Shown here in pieces: positions 49,018-58,771 of a stretch of DNA of 64,000 nucleotides (its first letter is position 1; every line of letters starts with the position of its first letter). Source of the DNA: Pestalotiopsis fici W106-1 (lineage: Eukaryota > Ascomycota > Sordariomycetes > Amphisphaeriales > Sporocadaceae). The notes under the pieces were generated by a model that made no database searches, was not told the DNA's origin, and worked only from the letters and a program-made list of their open reading frames with translations. A program made the translations under genes and the position numbers. The stretch is taken from contig NW_006917092.1 in NCBI RefSeq assembly GCF_000516985.1, positions 4,391,064 to 4,455,063 on the forward strand. Reading direction: 5' to 3'.

Positions 49018-50264
49018 CTAGATGTACTGAGAGATTCCCGGCTGTATTATTTCTAATTTCTCGATCAATTCGTTCCATAGCCTCCTTTGCACCTCGGAGC
49101 CTTCCTCACTATTCACAAATGTTGAAAATCTATTGGCTGATTAGCAGGGAATAGCAGGGAACCAAAGTGCAGTCAGTATACAGGGACTTATTATAATAGA
49201 ACGCTACTTACTCTCCAGCTCGGCAGTCATCCAGGTATTGGCCATTTGTCTGTGGTGAACCTTCTGCTGCGTGAACAAGCGTCCGGCTTCCTTCTTCGGG
49301 GGTGCGACCTATTACACGCATAAAGATACGGCGAGGGATACCCAGAATGCCGCGTTGGACCTCTCGATTCAGATCTGTGACCACGACTCCGGGGTTTACT
49401 TGAAATTGAAATCAGCAATCATCATAGGATTTCAGGAAACGTTTTCGGTGAATCCCCTTGTCTCACTGAGGCAGAGCTGTCTTTGGCGCTTGACCACTTA
49501 CATATGGAAGTGACGATGCTCCCTGGCTTGGGGGATGCTGAGACCTTCTGTGAGAACTCACGAAAGATGAGTGTCTCCATGAGTTTTGAAACATTATATC
49601 TATGGCCGGAGGGTTAGTGAACGATTCAGGTCACATGATGGATCCAAATGTCAAGGTCGTACCTGTCCCAGAGCCTTGCCTTTTCTTTCTTTGCAGTCTC
49701 TTCCAAGATGCGATCCGCCTTCCTCTCTGGAAACAAGGTGATCCAGTGGACAAAACTCCCCGTGAATGTCAGGACAACATCCTTGAGGAAGCGGGTCGAC
49801 GTCTCTCTCAGTTTTGGCAGCAACAGCAGGGCCAGCAAAAAGGTGCTGACCACGTTGACCGTAATGGTGGTTTCATTGTCCTCAGCCATGCTCCATTTCT
49901 GCGTCAAAACCCCGGCGTTCTCGACCACAACATCAAGGCGCTCGAGCGTGGTGTTGACCCTGTCGGCAAAGGCCTTGACCGATGCATACTGTGCGAGATC
50001 TAACTCCCAAACTTCGACAACCCCTTTGCGACCGCTCGAGGCTTCAATTGAGGCTTTGGCGACATTGCCCTTTTCGATGCTGCGGACCGCGAGGATGACC
50101 TTGGCAGCCTCTAGGCGCACGAGGTGACGTGCTGCTTCAAGTCCCAAGCCTGTATTGGAACCCGTCACGATGATTGTCTGGCCGGCAAAAGATTTTCTAG
50201 GGACTGGGAGCGTGAGGAAAAAGTGCGATTGAAAGAAGGCCAAGAAGGTGCTGAGAAGCCCCAT
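49018..50264 (-). CDS. Short-chain dehydrogenase/reductase, substrate unknown
   Basis: Four exons: 50264-49663, 49599-49502, 49398-49212 and 49129-49018, giving 332 residues. The N-terminus is hydrophobic (LLSTFLAFFQSHFFLTL), possibly a membrane anchor. The Rossmann dinucleotide motif is TGSNTGLG near residue 34. ENAG stands in place of the usual NNAG. The catalytic YxxxK is YNVSK (Y202, K206), formed only by the exon 1-2 splice. NPGVVVTDL after the exon 3 splice is the classical post-catalytic NPG motif. The C-terminal exon restores a typical end (SEEGSEVQRRLWNELIEKLE). Retinol-dehydrogenase/WW-oxidoreductase-like SDRs have this layout. In fungi such enzymes serve many pathways, so a substrate cannot be named. 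No neighbouring secondary-metabolism genes are present. Confidence 0.9.
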
Positions 50265-51068
50265 CTTGCAGATGTGGTACTATTCCGATGTAATTGTATC
50301 GTGTTTTGTTTCTTTTTGGCAGAATATTCAATGGTTGTGCCTAATATGTTGTGGAGCCAGTAATGGAAAATTGAACGCTTCACATATCAACTACCATATA
50401 TCAAGACAAGATAGATTGGAAAAACCCTCTCAGGACTGCCTCGGTTTCGGAATGTTTTAGAACGCCGTGGTTGCCGTGTTTGGGTAAAGGGGCAGGCAAA
50501 TAACTTGATTGGTTCAGTTTAGGGCAGCTAACGTCTTGAGGCTAGTTGACCCTTAGATACTGTATACTACTACCTACAACTGCCTGCACATGTGCAAATT
50601 AGCAGGAACAAACGGTTACACACTCAGCTTTACACGCCAAACACGATGATTTTTTTTTTCGGGTCACGATTCACATGCTTGTTCAAGTCGAGGGAGTATT
50701 CGTGCATCGGACAATTTGACAATTCAATGGCAATAATAACTGTAGGCATGAAAAGAAACAAGAAACTAATCGCCTGGAATAGTCCAAAGCACCTGTGAGA
50801 TAGTCAAATCGTCCATTTGCATCATGTGTCACTTGAAGGGGAAAAAAATATCAAACGTAGTGTTATCTTCAGGTATTAATCATTGTGAATATTTCCCACT
50901 TTTTGAATATCAAAGTCTAGCAATAAACTAATAGGCCATATGTGTCCCGAAAGGGTTCAAAAGACATGGACGACTGCTGCAACTTCAGTGGAGGAGGATG
51001 AGGAGGAGGAGGAAGAGGAGGAAGAAAAAGAAGAAAAGAGTGAATCGAATGACACTTGCAAAAATATA
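50265..51068. other. AT-rich intergenic region; no gene seen
   Basis: The upstream side of the dehydrogenase gene, then an AT-rich stretch. A GAG/GAA-rich tract lies near 50990-51040, just downstream of the tRNA on its own strand, where it appears as a T/C-rich tail that can serve as polymerase III terminator. Confidence 0.5.
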
Positions 51069-51162
51069 GGCCGGATCTGAGGTTCGAACTCAGGACCTCT
51101 TGGAAGGAGAACCCTCTTGGATATTGCCCAAACCAAGAACGCTTCCACTGCGCCAATCCGGC
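51069..51162 (-). tRNA. tRNA gene with an intron (isotype uncertain, anticodon TGG by position)
   Basis: A full cloverleaf can be drawn. The acceptor arm is GCCGGAT (51162-51156) paired with ATCCGGC (51076-51070). The D-arm GCGC/GCGT contains an A box (TGGCGCAGTGG). The anticodon stem CTTGG/CCAAG has five pairs. The T-arm CTGAG/CTCAG has the loop TTCGAAC and a B box (GTTCGAACC). A T-rich terminator follows. The anticodon loop is 29 nt, so an intron of about 22 nt (51126-51105) is implied at the usual place after position 37. That gives loop TTTGGGT and anticodon TGG (Pro). The body, however, does not look like a usual eukaryotic tRNA-Pro, so the isotype is doubtful and a tRNA pseudogene is possible. 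Confidence 0.75.
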
Positions 51163-51196
51163 TTCCATTTCTTTGTTGGAATTTCAAGAGTTTAGA

Positions 51197-51783
51197 ATGC
51201 CTTGTCTTTGTAAGGCAAGCGACGCCGATGATACAATCCTAGTAATACGCAAAGACGAAAATCCCTTTGTTGCCGCACGTGTTGGTTGTTGGTGCAAACG
51301 CGATGGTTTGGCGATACCATTTTGCCCACCCTTCGAATATGCACACACTGAAACAAAACTGCCATACATTGCCCAAGTCCCTGAAGTCGCGCGTTCTATG
51401 TGAGTCATGACACCGTCAATTATATCCAGTTTGATGCTCCGACAGGTGCTGAATCTGTCTTTTCCTTCTTTGTGAAACGCAATGTTAAAGAGGAATGCTT
51501 ACATCGCAAAAGCGTTTGGCATAGTTTATTTCGATATTTAAGAATAATCCATAATCATTTCTTGCACAGTGACTCCTTTGTGCGAACTCGAGCTCAAATT
51601 ATTTCGTGTGAATCCTGATTACTGAGGTCCTTGAGAGCTCGAAAGTCCCGTTTATTTTGTCAAGAACTTCGTACCAAAGCTGTTGGGGTTGATGAAGAAA
51701 CCATTTCTCTTTTTCATCAATACCAGCACAGTTTCAAACATATGTTTCATCGTGGCCGCAACGGAGAGTTATGTTTGGCGTGA
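51197..51783 (+). pseudogene. Possible decayed coding region, unrecognised protein
   Basis: One open stretch starts at the ATG at 51197 (MPCLCKASDADDTILVIRK) and ends at 51403. A second open stretch in another frame overlaps its end and runs to 51783, interrupted by one in-frame TGA at 51616-51618. Both have mixed, protein-like composition (for instance VGCWCKRDGLAIPFCPPFEY in the first and VGVDEETISLFHQYQHSF in the second), unlike the low-complexity shadow frames elsewhere. One frameshift and one stop would explain the break. I do not recognise the family, and chance open frames remain possible. The DNA is AT-richer than the neighbouring genes. It starts only about 35 bases from the tRNA 5' end, on the opposite strand. 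Confidence 0.3.
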
Positions 51784-53576
51784 ATAGTTGCTTTCACGGG
51801 ACCAACACGTGGACGATATCTTATATAATAGCTTGAATGCCCGTCAACGCCCGAGATTGCAAACATTGGTGAATGGAGTTATACATCGCCTTGCAAAGAC
51901 CTGATACTGAACAAAAATGCTGGTCTTGTTGGTAGTTTCCTTGAAAATCAGAGAGGGGGAAGGACGATGGTTGTCCACATGCTCAAGAGTGACACATGTA
52001 GTATATTATAGAAGTGCGTATCCAGAGATGGGGCCCAATACCGGTAATGCAGGATGATGTATTCGCCATGTGGACGATTTATTGAATGCTATGGTCTCCC
52101 AACGGGGTATTCCGTTGTAAGAAGTTGCCAGATTTGGTCAGTTGGAACTATTCAGATCTGGTGAACTACTAGATGAGGAAAGACAGTATTATACTCACTC
52201 GCTAGGGTCAAGTATGCCTTTGGCTGGTACTCATAAGTCTGCTCATCTACATAGACACACATTTGCAAAGTGTTTCGCTATGATCAAGTATAGAGAAAGA
52301 GACACAGAGGACGCGACATGGTGTAAGACATGGGTAGTACGATAACAGTTCTGACATCTTCACGGGATGGGCATCACATAGTCATTAGTCTGCATGGAGT
52401 GACAGGCCAGCAGTTTCGACGAATGATTGACCTGTATTTGCAGCATTGCAAGGGCCAGACAGACTCAATAGAATAGGCTTGCTGGATGGAAAGTGACGGA
52501 ATTTGACTCATGCACGAGATTGCTTACAACCTAGAACCTACGCTGTAAGCGATGAGGATGCAATGCAGGTGAGACAGGCCCACAGCGTCCGAGTCGGAGA
52601 AGAGTACCTAACCTAGATAGATAGCTTATGTAGTACTGAGCGAAAGGGACTCTCTCTTTGCCCCCATCTTTTTCTGCCGTGCCGCTTGGGGCAAGATGAT
52701 TCGTACGCTGCCAATTGTTGATATATTATAAAGATCACTCGGCAGTCATTATATATAGACATGTATGTAGTGCAAAGAGTCACGGGTCGGAAGGGTGACC
52801 CGTATAGATCGGAGTGCACATGGATCTAAAACTGGGTAGGATTGGGGTGGGTATCGTACCATTGCCCCGAACCAGCAAGGCAACCAACCGAATTCCGTGC
52901 GTCCCTCCCCCAGACTGGGGGCTCTGGGGGTCCAAGATCGCAAACGGGTCCCGGCCAATATGCGGGCCTGATCAATGAGGATGAAGATCGCAAGACATTA
53001 ACCATGTATGTGTAACCTATTTCCCGTTCACAAGGCTCTCTCTCGTTGGACAAATTCCTCCTTACGAATGATGTCAATAGTAAACGTGCAGGATATGATT
53101 ATTGCATCTTACGCACATGCAACCAACTCGGTCGGTGGTGGTGGGGTAGCCAAAAAACACCGTAACCCATAATAAATACTAGGGAAGTCGCTGGCGGAGG
53201 GACGGGGGAAAAAAAAAAAAAAAAAAAAACTTTCTCGTGGGCAACCTCGCTTGTCAGCAACTCACCGTACGATTCCCATCCGTCCTCATACCTTTCTTTT
53301 CCCTACCTCTTTCTTCTATCTTCCCCAGATTTTGAAAAGTTTTGCCCAGCACTCCCGAAAGATCTACTCACAATAGTAGTGTTTCACTTTATACTCCCCT
53401 TGAGCCGCTGCATTGGATTGATACCCCGGTCTTTGTTCTCGTCTCGCCGAGTTCTCCCACCCATTTCATCATACAGACAAATAACCCGCCGTGTTCGCAC
53501 TCTCTTATCTGAGCGGACATTTGCAGGGACAATCCAAGGCTCAAATCTCGCAACGCTTTACAGATTATCATTTATA
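51784..53576. other. Intergenic region; no gene seen
   Basis: An AT-rich stretch with only short frames. A 21-A run lies at 53209-53229 and a CT-rich tract at 53280-53340; the latter resembles the leader of the gene that begins downstream. Confidence 0.5.
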
Positions 53577-53619
53577 ATGTCGGCCTCTCCTCCACCGCGT
53601 GCCGGTAACAAGCGTCCTC
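53577..53619 (+). other. Possible 5' exon of EMG1
   Basis: An ATG after a CT-rich leader opens MSASPPPRAGNKRP and meets a strong donor (C|GTAAGTG). It may be the first exon of EMG1, whose conserved part begins after the assembly gap. The next exon would need to supply two bases. An acceptor ending at 54386 would fit, but others may be hidden in the gap. The exon could also belong to a separate gene broken by the gap. Confidence 0.35.
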
Positions 53620-54012
53620 GTAAGTGTTCGCCCCAGGGCATTTCGTACCTATTTGCTTGTTGGTTGTTTGTGTTCGAAGCAGAGCTCGAGACGAGACCTA
53701 TGGATATGGAGCAGCAGAGACCAAAGTCACGTCCAGACACGACAATCGTTGTCAACGCAACAAAGTGCCTTTGGACCTTTGTATCTGTTTCTGTCCCTAG
53801 TTTTGTTTCTACTAGGTGCTTTTCCTGCTCTCTGCACCGCGAATACATCCTCGGCCTTGTTGGCTGGATGAGTCAAACTTCTGGGCAATTTCTGAAGTGG
53901 CACCGACAGAATGGCGGGTTGAACTCTTCATGCTGCCATGGAATCTGACGAGTCCAATTAACACCAATTCACATTCTCCCCCAAACCCCTTTCACAGTCT
54001 GCGTACCTCTAT

Positions 54013-54112
54013 NNNNNNNNNNNNNNNNNNNNNNNNNNNNNNNNNNNNNNNNNNNNNNNNNNNNNNNNNNNNNNNNNNNNNNNNNNNNNNNNNNNNNNNN
54101 NNNNNNNNNNNN
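54013..54112. other. Assembly gap (100 N)
   Basis: Exactly 100 unknown bases, a conventional placeholder for a gap of unknown size, between the possible 5' exon and the conserved exons of EMG1. Confidence 0.99.
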
Positions 54113-54436
54113 TTTCCAATTCTTCCAAGATCTGAAAATGTCACGAGGGCATTGATTGCTATTTTGGCGGGGTCCCATTTTAGACTCAAACTTTTAGGGC
54201 CAATTGCAGCCTCTATTCAAAGCTGTTGGCTTTTTTTTTCTGGACCCCCGCATATTTACTGCCGCATGAAGGAGAAAAAAAAAAACCACAAAAATCTACT
54301 CTATTGGGTGATTGCGCCGCAGAAGCGAGTATAAACAAACACCTTTTTGTTTTGTTATTATCGTTATCTGAGCAGAAACGTTCGAGCACACCAAGAATAC
54401 GGACTTTTATCCCAGATCTCTCTCACAACTGACATC

Positions 54437-55273
54437 ATGGAACCTTCAACAGGCACACAATCGCTCCCTCCTCCCGCCCTGCCACAACTCGTCGCCGAGC
54501 AACAACTACCCATTGCCTCGAGCGACAAGGACTCCCAGAGACTTATTGTTGTGCTCTCCAATGCCAGCCTCGAGACGTACAAGGCCTCGCACGGTGGCGG
54601 TGGCCGCATGGGAATGCAGCGTGACGACAAGTACTCCCTACTTAACAGCGACGAGCACATTGGTGTCATGAGGAAAATGAACCGTGACATTAGTGATGCC
54701 CGCCCGGATATCACGCATCAGGTGCGACAACGACTCCTCTCCTCCTCCTCTTCCCGCAAGTGTCGAGCATTCAACATGCTGACCAAGCTAACCTAGTGCC
54801 TGCTTACGCTGCTCGACTCACCTATCAACAAGGCCGGCCAGCTGCAGATCTACATTCACACAGCCAAGGGCGTTTTGATCGAGGTTTCGCCCACCGTCCG
54901 TATTCCCCGAACCTTTAAGCGTTTTGCCGGTCTCATGGTGCAACTGCTGCATCGTTTGTCGATCCGCTCCACCACTTCGCAAGAGAAGCTCCTTAGGGTG
55001 ATTCAGAACCCCATTACCGACCACCTGCCGCCCAACTGCCGCAAGGTGACGCTCAGTTTCGATGCTCCGCTGGTGCGTGTGAGGGACTGGGTTGAAAGCG
55101 TCGGGCCCAAGGAAAGCGTTTGCGTCTTCGTCGGTGCCATGGCCAAGGGAACCGATAACTTTGCCGATGAATTTGTCGACGAGAAGATTTCCATCAGCAA
55201 CTACAGTCTCTCGGCCAGTGTGGCGTGTAGCAAGTTCTGCCACGCTGCCGAAGATGCCTGGAACATTCTGTGA
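54437..55273 (+). CDS. EMG1: EMG1/NEP1, 18S rRNA pseudouridine N1-methyltransferase
   Basis: Two exons, 54437-54721 and 54797-55273, giving 253 residues, close to the 252 of the yeast protein. Conserved segments are [15 protein letters not shown] near residue 36, [20 protein letters not shown], and RPDITHQ joined by the splice to [20 protein letters not shown]. Further on are [20 protein letters not shown] and [20 protein letters not shown]. Emg1 is a SPOUT-fold homodimeric enzyme. It methylates the hypermodified pseudouridine of 18S rRNA (position 1191 in yeast) and is needed for 40S assembly. The start used is the ATG of [16 protein letters not shown]. The frame is open upstream, and the exon at 53577 may add another N-terminus across the gap. 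The intron (GTGCGA..CTAACCTAG) carries a clear branch site. Confidence 0.92.
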
Positions 55274-58200
55274 TCTCTACAATGAGATCACATGTTGGGG
55301 AGGACGACGGCTCGCTGTGGCATTTGGATCCCAAAGCCACAGGCCTGCGCGGAAGTGCATCAGGATGGACTTGGATGGGTGCGAACGTGTCAGGTATGAT
55401 CTAAAGTGGAGTTGTCTTGCTCGAGGCCGTCATACAACATGTCGGTTGACGGAAGTTCAACTCCTGAGCTTGGGTCTTCGGTTCTTGTTCAGTCTCTGTT
55501 TTTACAACCAAAACATCAGGCGTTCAACATGGGATCCAAGACGTTTTCATCGTCTTTGTGTGCCACTTCAACTTGGCACACTCTTTCCTCTTTTTTTGCT
55601 TTACTTCCTCTTACTACAACATGTCTTGCTACTACTAACAACTCTACATCGGGCCCATGAGAGAGCAGTCCCGCCCTCCATGACCATGAGTGTATTTGCC
55701 CTCTCAGAGTCATGACACGCCGGCCGATTGACTCGAGAACAACGGACCTCTCGTCAATACGAGATAAGTATGGCCTCGAGCGCAGATGCGCTGTGGGATT
55801 TAGGCGTATGGATGACGTCGTGGTACACGTCCAGCTCGCTCCGGCAAATATCAAATGGGCCAAGTATAGCTCGGGTAGCTGCCGAGCAGCAGAGAATGAT
55901 CATTGTGTCGGCGGAAAAGAGAACAATTCCGTTACTACTTATCATGTCTCCCCGCTGGATCTGCCGAGCGACAACCACGTATGGTTTGGATTATAGCACA
56001 TTGGGCTCTCTGTGCGCAGCCAACGGTGGAATGATATGGCTTGGATACAGTTTTGCCCGGCACAAATGATGCCAGCCTTACAAATAGTACTGAATGTATT
56101 CAGAAATCCCTGCTGCCGTGTAAGATGTCTCGCAACACGAGGACTGCCGGCAGCAACCAGTCAGCAATGAAAAAAAAAAAAAAAATCTAAACCGTCAGCT
56201 AGCTAGCCGGCCAGCCAGCCAGCCAGCCGGTCGAATTGGATATCTGTGATGCATTGTGTACAGTGAAAGATGACATGTATTGGTGCCACAAAACTTGAAT
56301 TCCTTGAGGAGGTTGGTTGGTCGGTCAGTCGGTCTGTCGATTGGTTGGTCGCTCTATGTGTAATGTAGAGAGTCCACTTCTGGGGCGCTGGTTCCTCCCA
56401 ACTTGGCTCCCTCTGCATATGGTACTGCGCACGTTGTTGAACGCCCAACTAAGGTCGTGTATCGTCTGACGACATATGATCGCGCTTGGTCTGCACAGGG
56501 GAACTGCGGCCGGCATACACTCGGGCACGAAATTGTCTGGGTCTTTTTTAGAACATCTAGAACCTCGGGTATGTAAGTAGGTAGTACTGCTATATATTGT
56601 ATGTCGGGTATCCATCTATCCACTGGTTGGTAGGTAGAAAGGTATGTGTTTGTGCGATGAGCCCTTGAAGCCCACTCAGAGGCAGCAGACAGACAGAGAG
56701 AGCGACAGACAGACACAGAGAGGGAGAGAGCAGGCTCATGATCCGAGATCAAAGCAAAAAGAGCAGATGAAAACAGAATCAGAACGAAGAACGGCCAATA
56801 GTATCCGAACTGGTGCCCGATCACTGATCACGGCGTCTCCACCACCTGCGGATCCTGCAGAATCGACATTGCAGTAGGAGTAGGTAGCAGGTAGGTACCT
56901 ACCCTACCTATTTAACTAGCACATTGAGGGTGGTGTATATCTTGTACTACTTACTACTGCTCCTGCTACTACTGTAAGGTCTATGTAATGTGCAGACGCG
57001 TAGTCAGTCACCTGCAAGCGAAGATGAATCGAGAAAAGACTTTAGAATAAGATTCTCAACGTGGCAGGCCTTCTGTCGCGAGAGACGACAAGGGGACCAA
57101 CCACTTACAGTACTAGGTAGGTTCTGGGCGAGGGGATATGTAAGAAGTAGGGTGCCGATCTGCTTACCTGTCTGCCCTTTCATTACCTCAATGGGTTCTA
57201 TATTCTTTGCCGTGGGCCTACAGTACACGAAGCCAAGAAACCGTTAGGCCGTGTAAAGACAACATACATACCCCCCAGGGCTGCTATATACTCTGTACAT
57301 TACCTTGCTTACCTACCTACTATGTATGTAGTATCTAGTACACTAAATAACGGTATTACCCGGAAAATCCCCCCCTCCAAGCTTCTTTGCCTCGATTCTC
57401 AGGTGCGCTCCCCTCCTCTCACTCCTCAATACATACCTAGTATACCCTCCTCATAGAGACGGCGCGAATTAAGCGCGCTATTCACATAGTGTGCGTAAGG
57501 ATCCTCTAGCAGCCGCCAGTGACAAGTTGACAAGCAACCTTGTCCATGCCCTCCCTCTATTTTTCCAGCCTCCTTGGCCTAGACCGACCTGCAGGCGTGA
57601 TGAGACTGCTAATCGTGGGTATGTGAGGGTCCCCACCCCTCGTCTCCCCTCAACCCGGAAACTCGCGTGAGTAAATTCTCCTTCGGTCGAGACGGCAGAG
57701 TAGAGTCGAGATTGTGTGTGTCCGTGAGAGAGAGAGAGAGAGAGAGGAAGAAAGAAAGAGAGATGATCGCTGCTCGGCGCGGACCCTGGGGTCCCCCCCA
57801 ATTGGCCCCGTACAGTGCTTCGATCCAAGCAAGCAAGATGAGAGATGGCTTGTAGGTAGCGGGTATCCATCCCGTACGATACTACATCAGCTGGCTCCTC
57901 CAAGCTCCTTCAACGACGAAACAGCGTTTGCGAATCTTCTGCATTACGCATTAGTACCTGAATCGCGCCGTATGCAGGCAGGTGAAATAAATGGGTTAAT
58001 GGGGATACCGTATGGGGCGTAGCGGTGTCGCTTCACTCTCCATCCCCCTGCTTTTTGTTCCCTTATTCGTTTCGTTTGTGGCGGTCTACTATAGTGTCAA
58101 TCAGGTATGATTCCGTTTCCCGTTCCTTGCTGACCTAGGCACCATGTACCGCGCCTACATACGTATATTGGGATGATACTTTTTTATTTTCCACTAGGTA

Positions 58201-58771
58201 GGGGGACAAGTCGGAACCCCAAACTACTCTTCTTCCCCCCCCCCCCCCCCCCCCCCAAACGACCAAAGGATCCTGTTGTGATTGCATTGCGTTGGGCGTT
58301 GAACCAACACGTACACGTTTACGTTGGACATACAGATAGCACATACTCACTTGTCTTCTTCCTCCTTTCTCCCCCATTCTCCCTTGCATCTGGCAATTGC
58401 CGTTGTTATCGCGCGTTGTCGTCGTCGACTGCTGCTTCTTCTTCTTCTTCCCAAATTTGTTATACTCTAGGCGCAGCGGTCCCTTGTTATTACCCCGCGC
58501 TGTTGTTGTTCTACTAGTAGTACTCTTTTCTTCTCCGATAAACGAGTATCCATCTGTACCCAACAACCACCGCCTCTTGTGACTACCCGTATTCATATCA
58601 TCATCAGCCGTTTGTAAGGCTTTATACTTGCTGTCCCATTTACACCATTTGCCAGCTCAGCCAGGTACTGCGTACCCCGGCTTGCCCAATCATTATATAT
58701 ATATACAAGTCCACACTTACCTTTCCTTTTCCTCCTCTTCCCGTTTGGTCTCGGGGATATTTCTCTTCTCT
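55274..58771. other. Long intergenic region; no gene seen
   Basis: About 3.5 kb. It has AGCC/GGTC repeat stretches (56205-56235, 56313-56350), GTAGGTA clusters (56876-56912, 57300-57320), an AG repeat (57726-57765) and a 22-C run (58235-58256). The last 150 bases before 58772 are CT-rich and look like a leader. None of the open frames resembles a protein. Confidence 0.5.
58235..58256. repeat. Poly-C run (22)
   Basis: A homopolymer in non-coding DNA about 0.5 kb upstream of the VOC-like gene. Its true length is uncertain. Confidence 0.9.

Noticed and set aside
55274..58771. Tandem AGCC/GGTC/GTAGG tracts as a CRISPR-like or telomeric array
   Set aside because: The units are 4-7 bases, without spacers of constant length; these are ordinary microsatellites in a eukaryotic genome.
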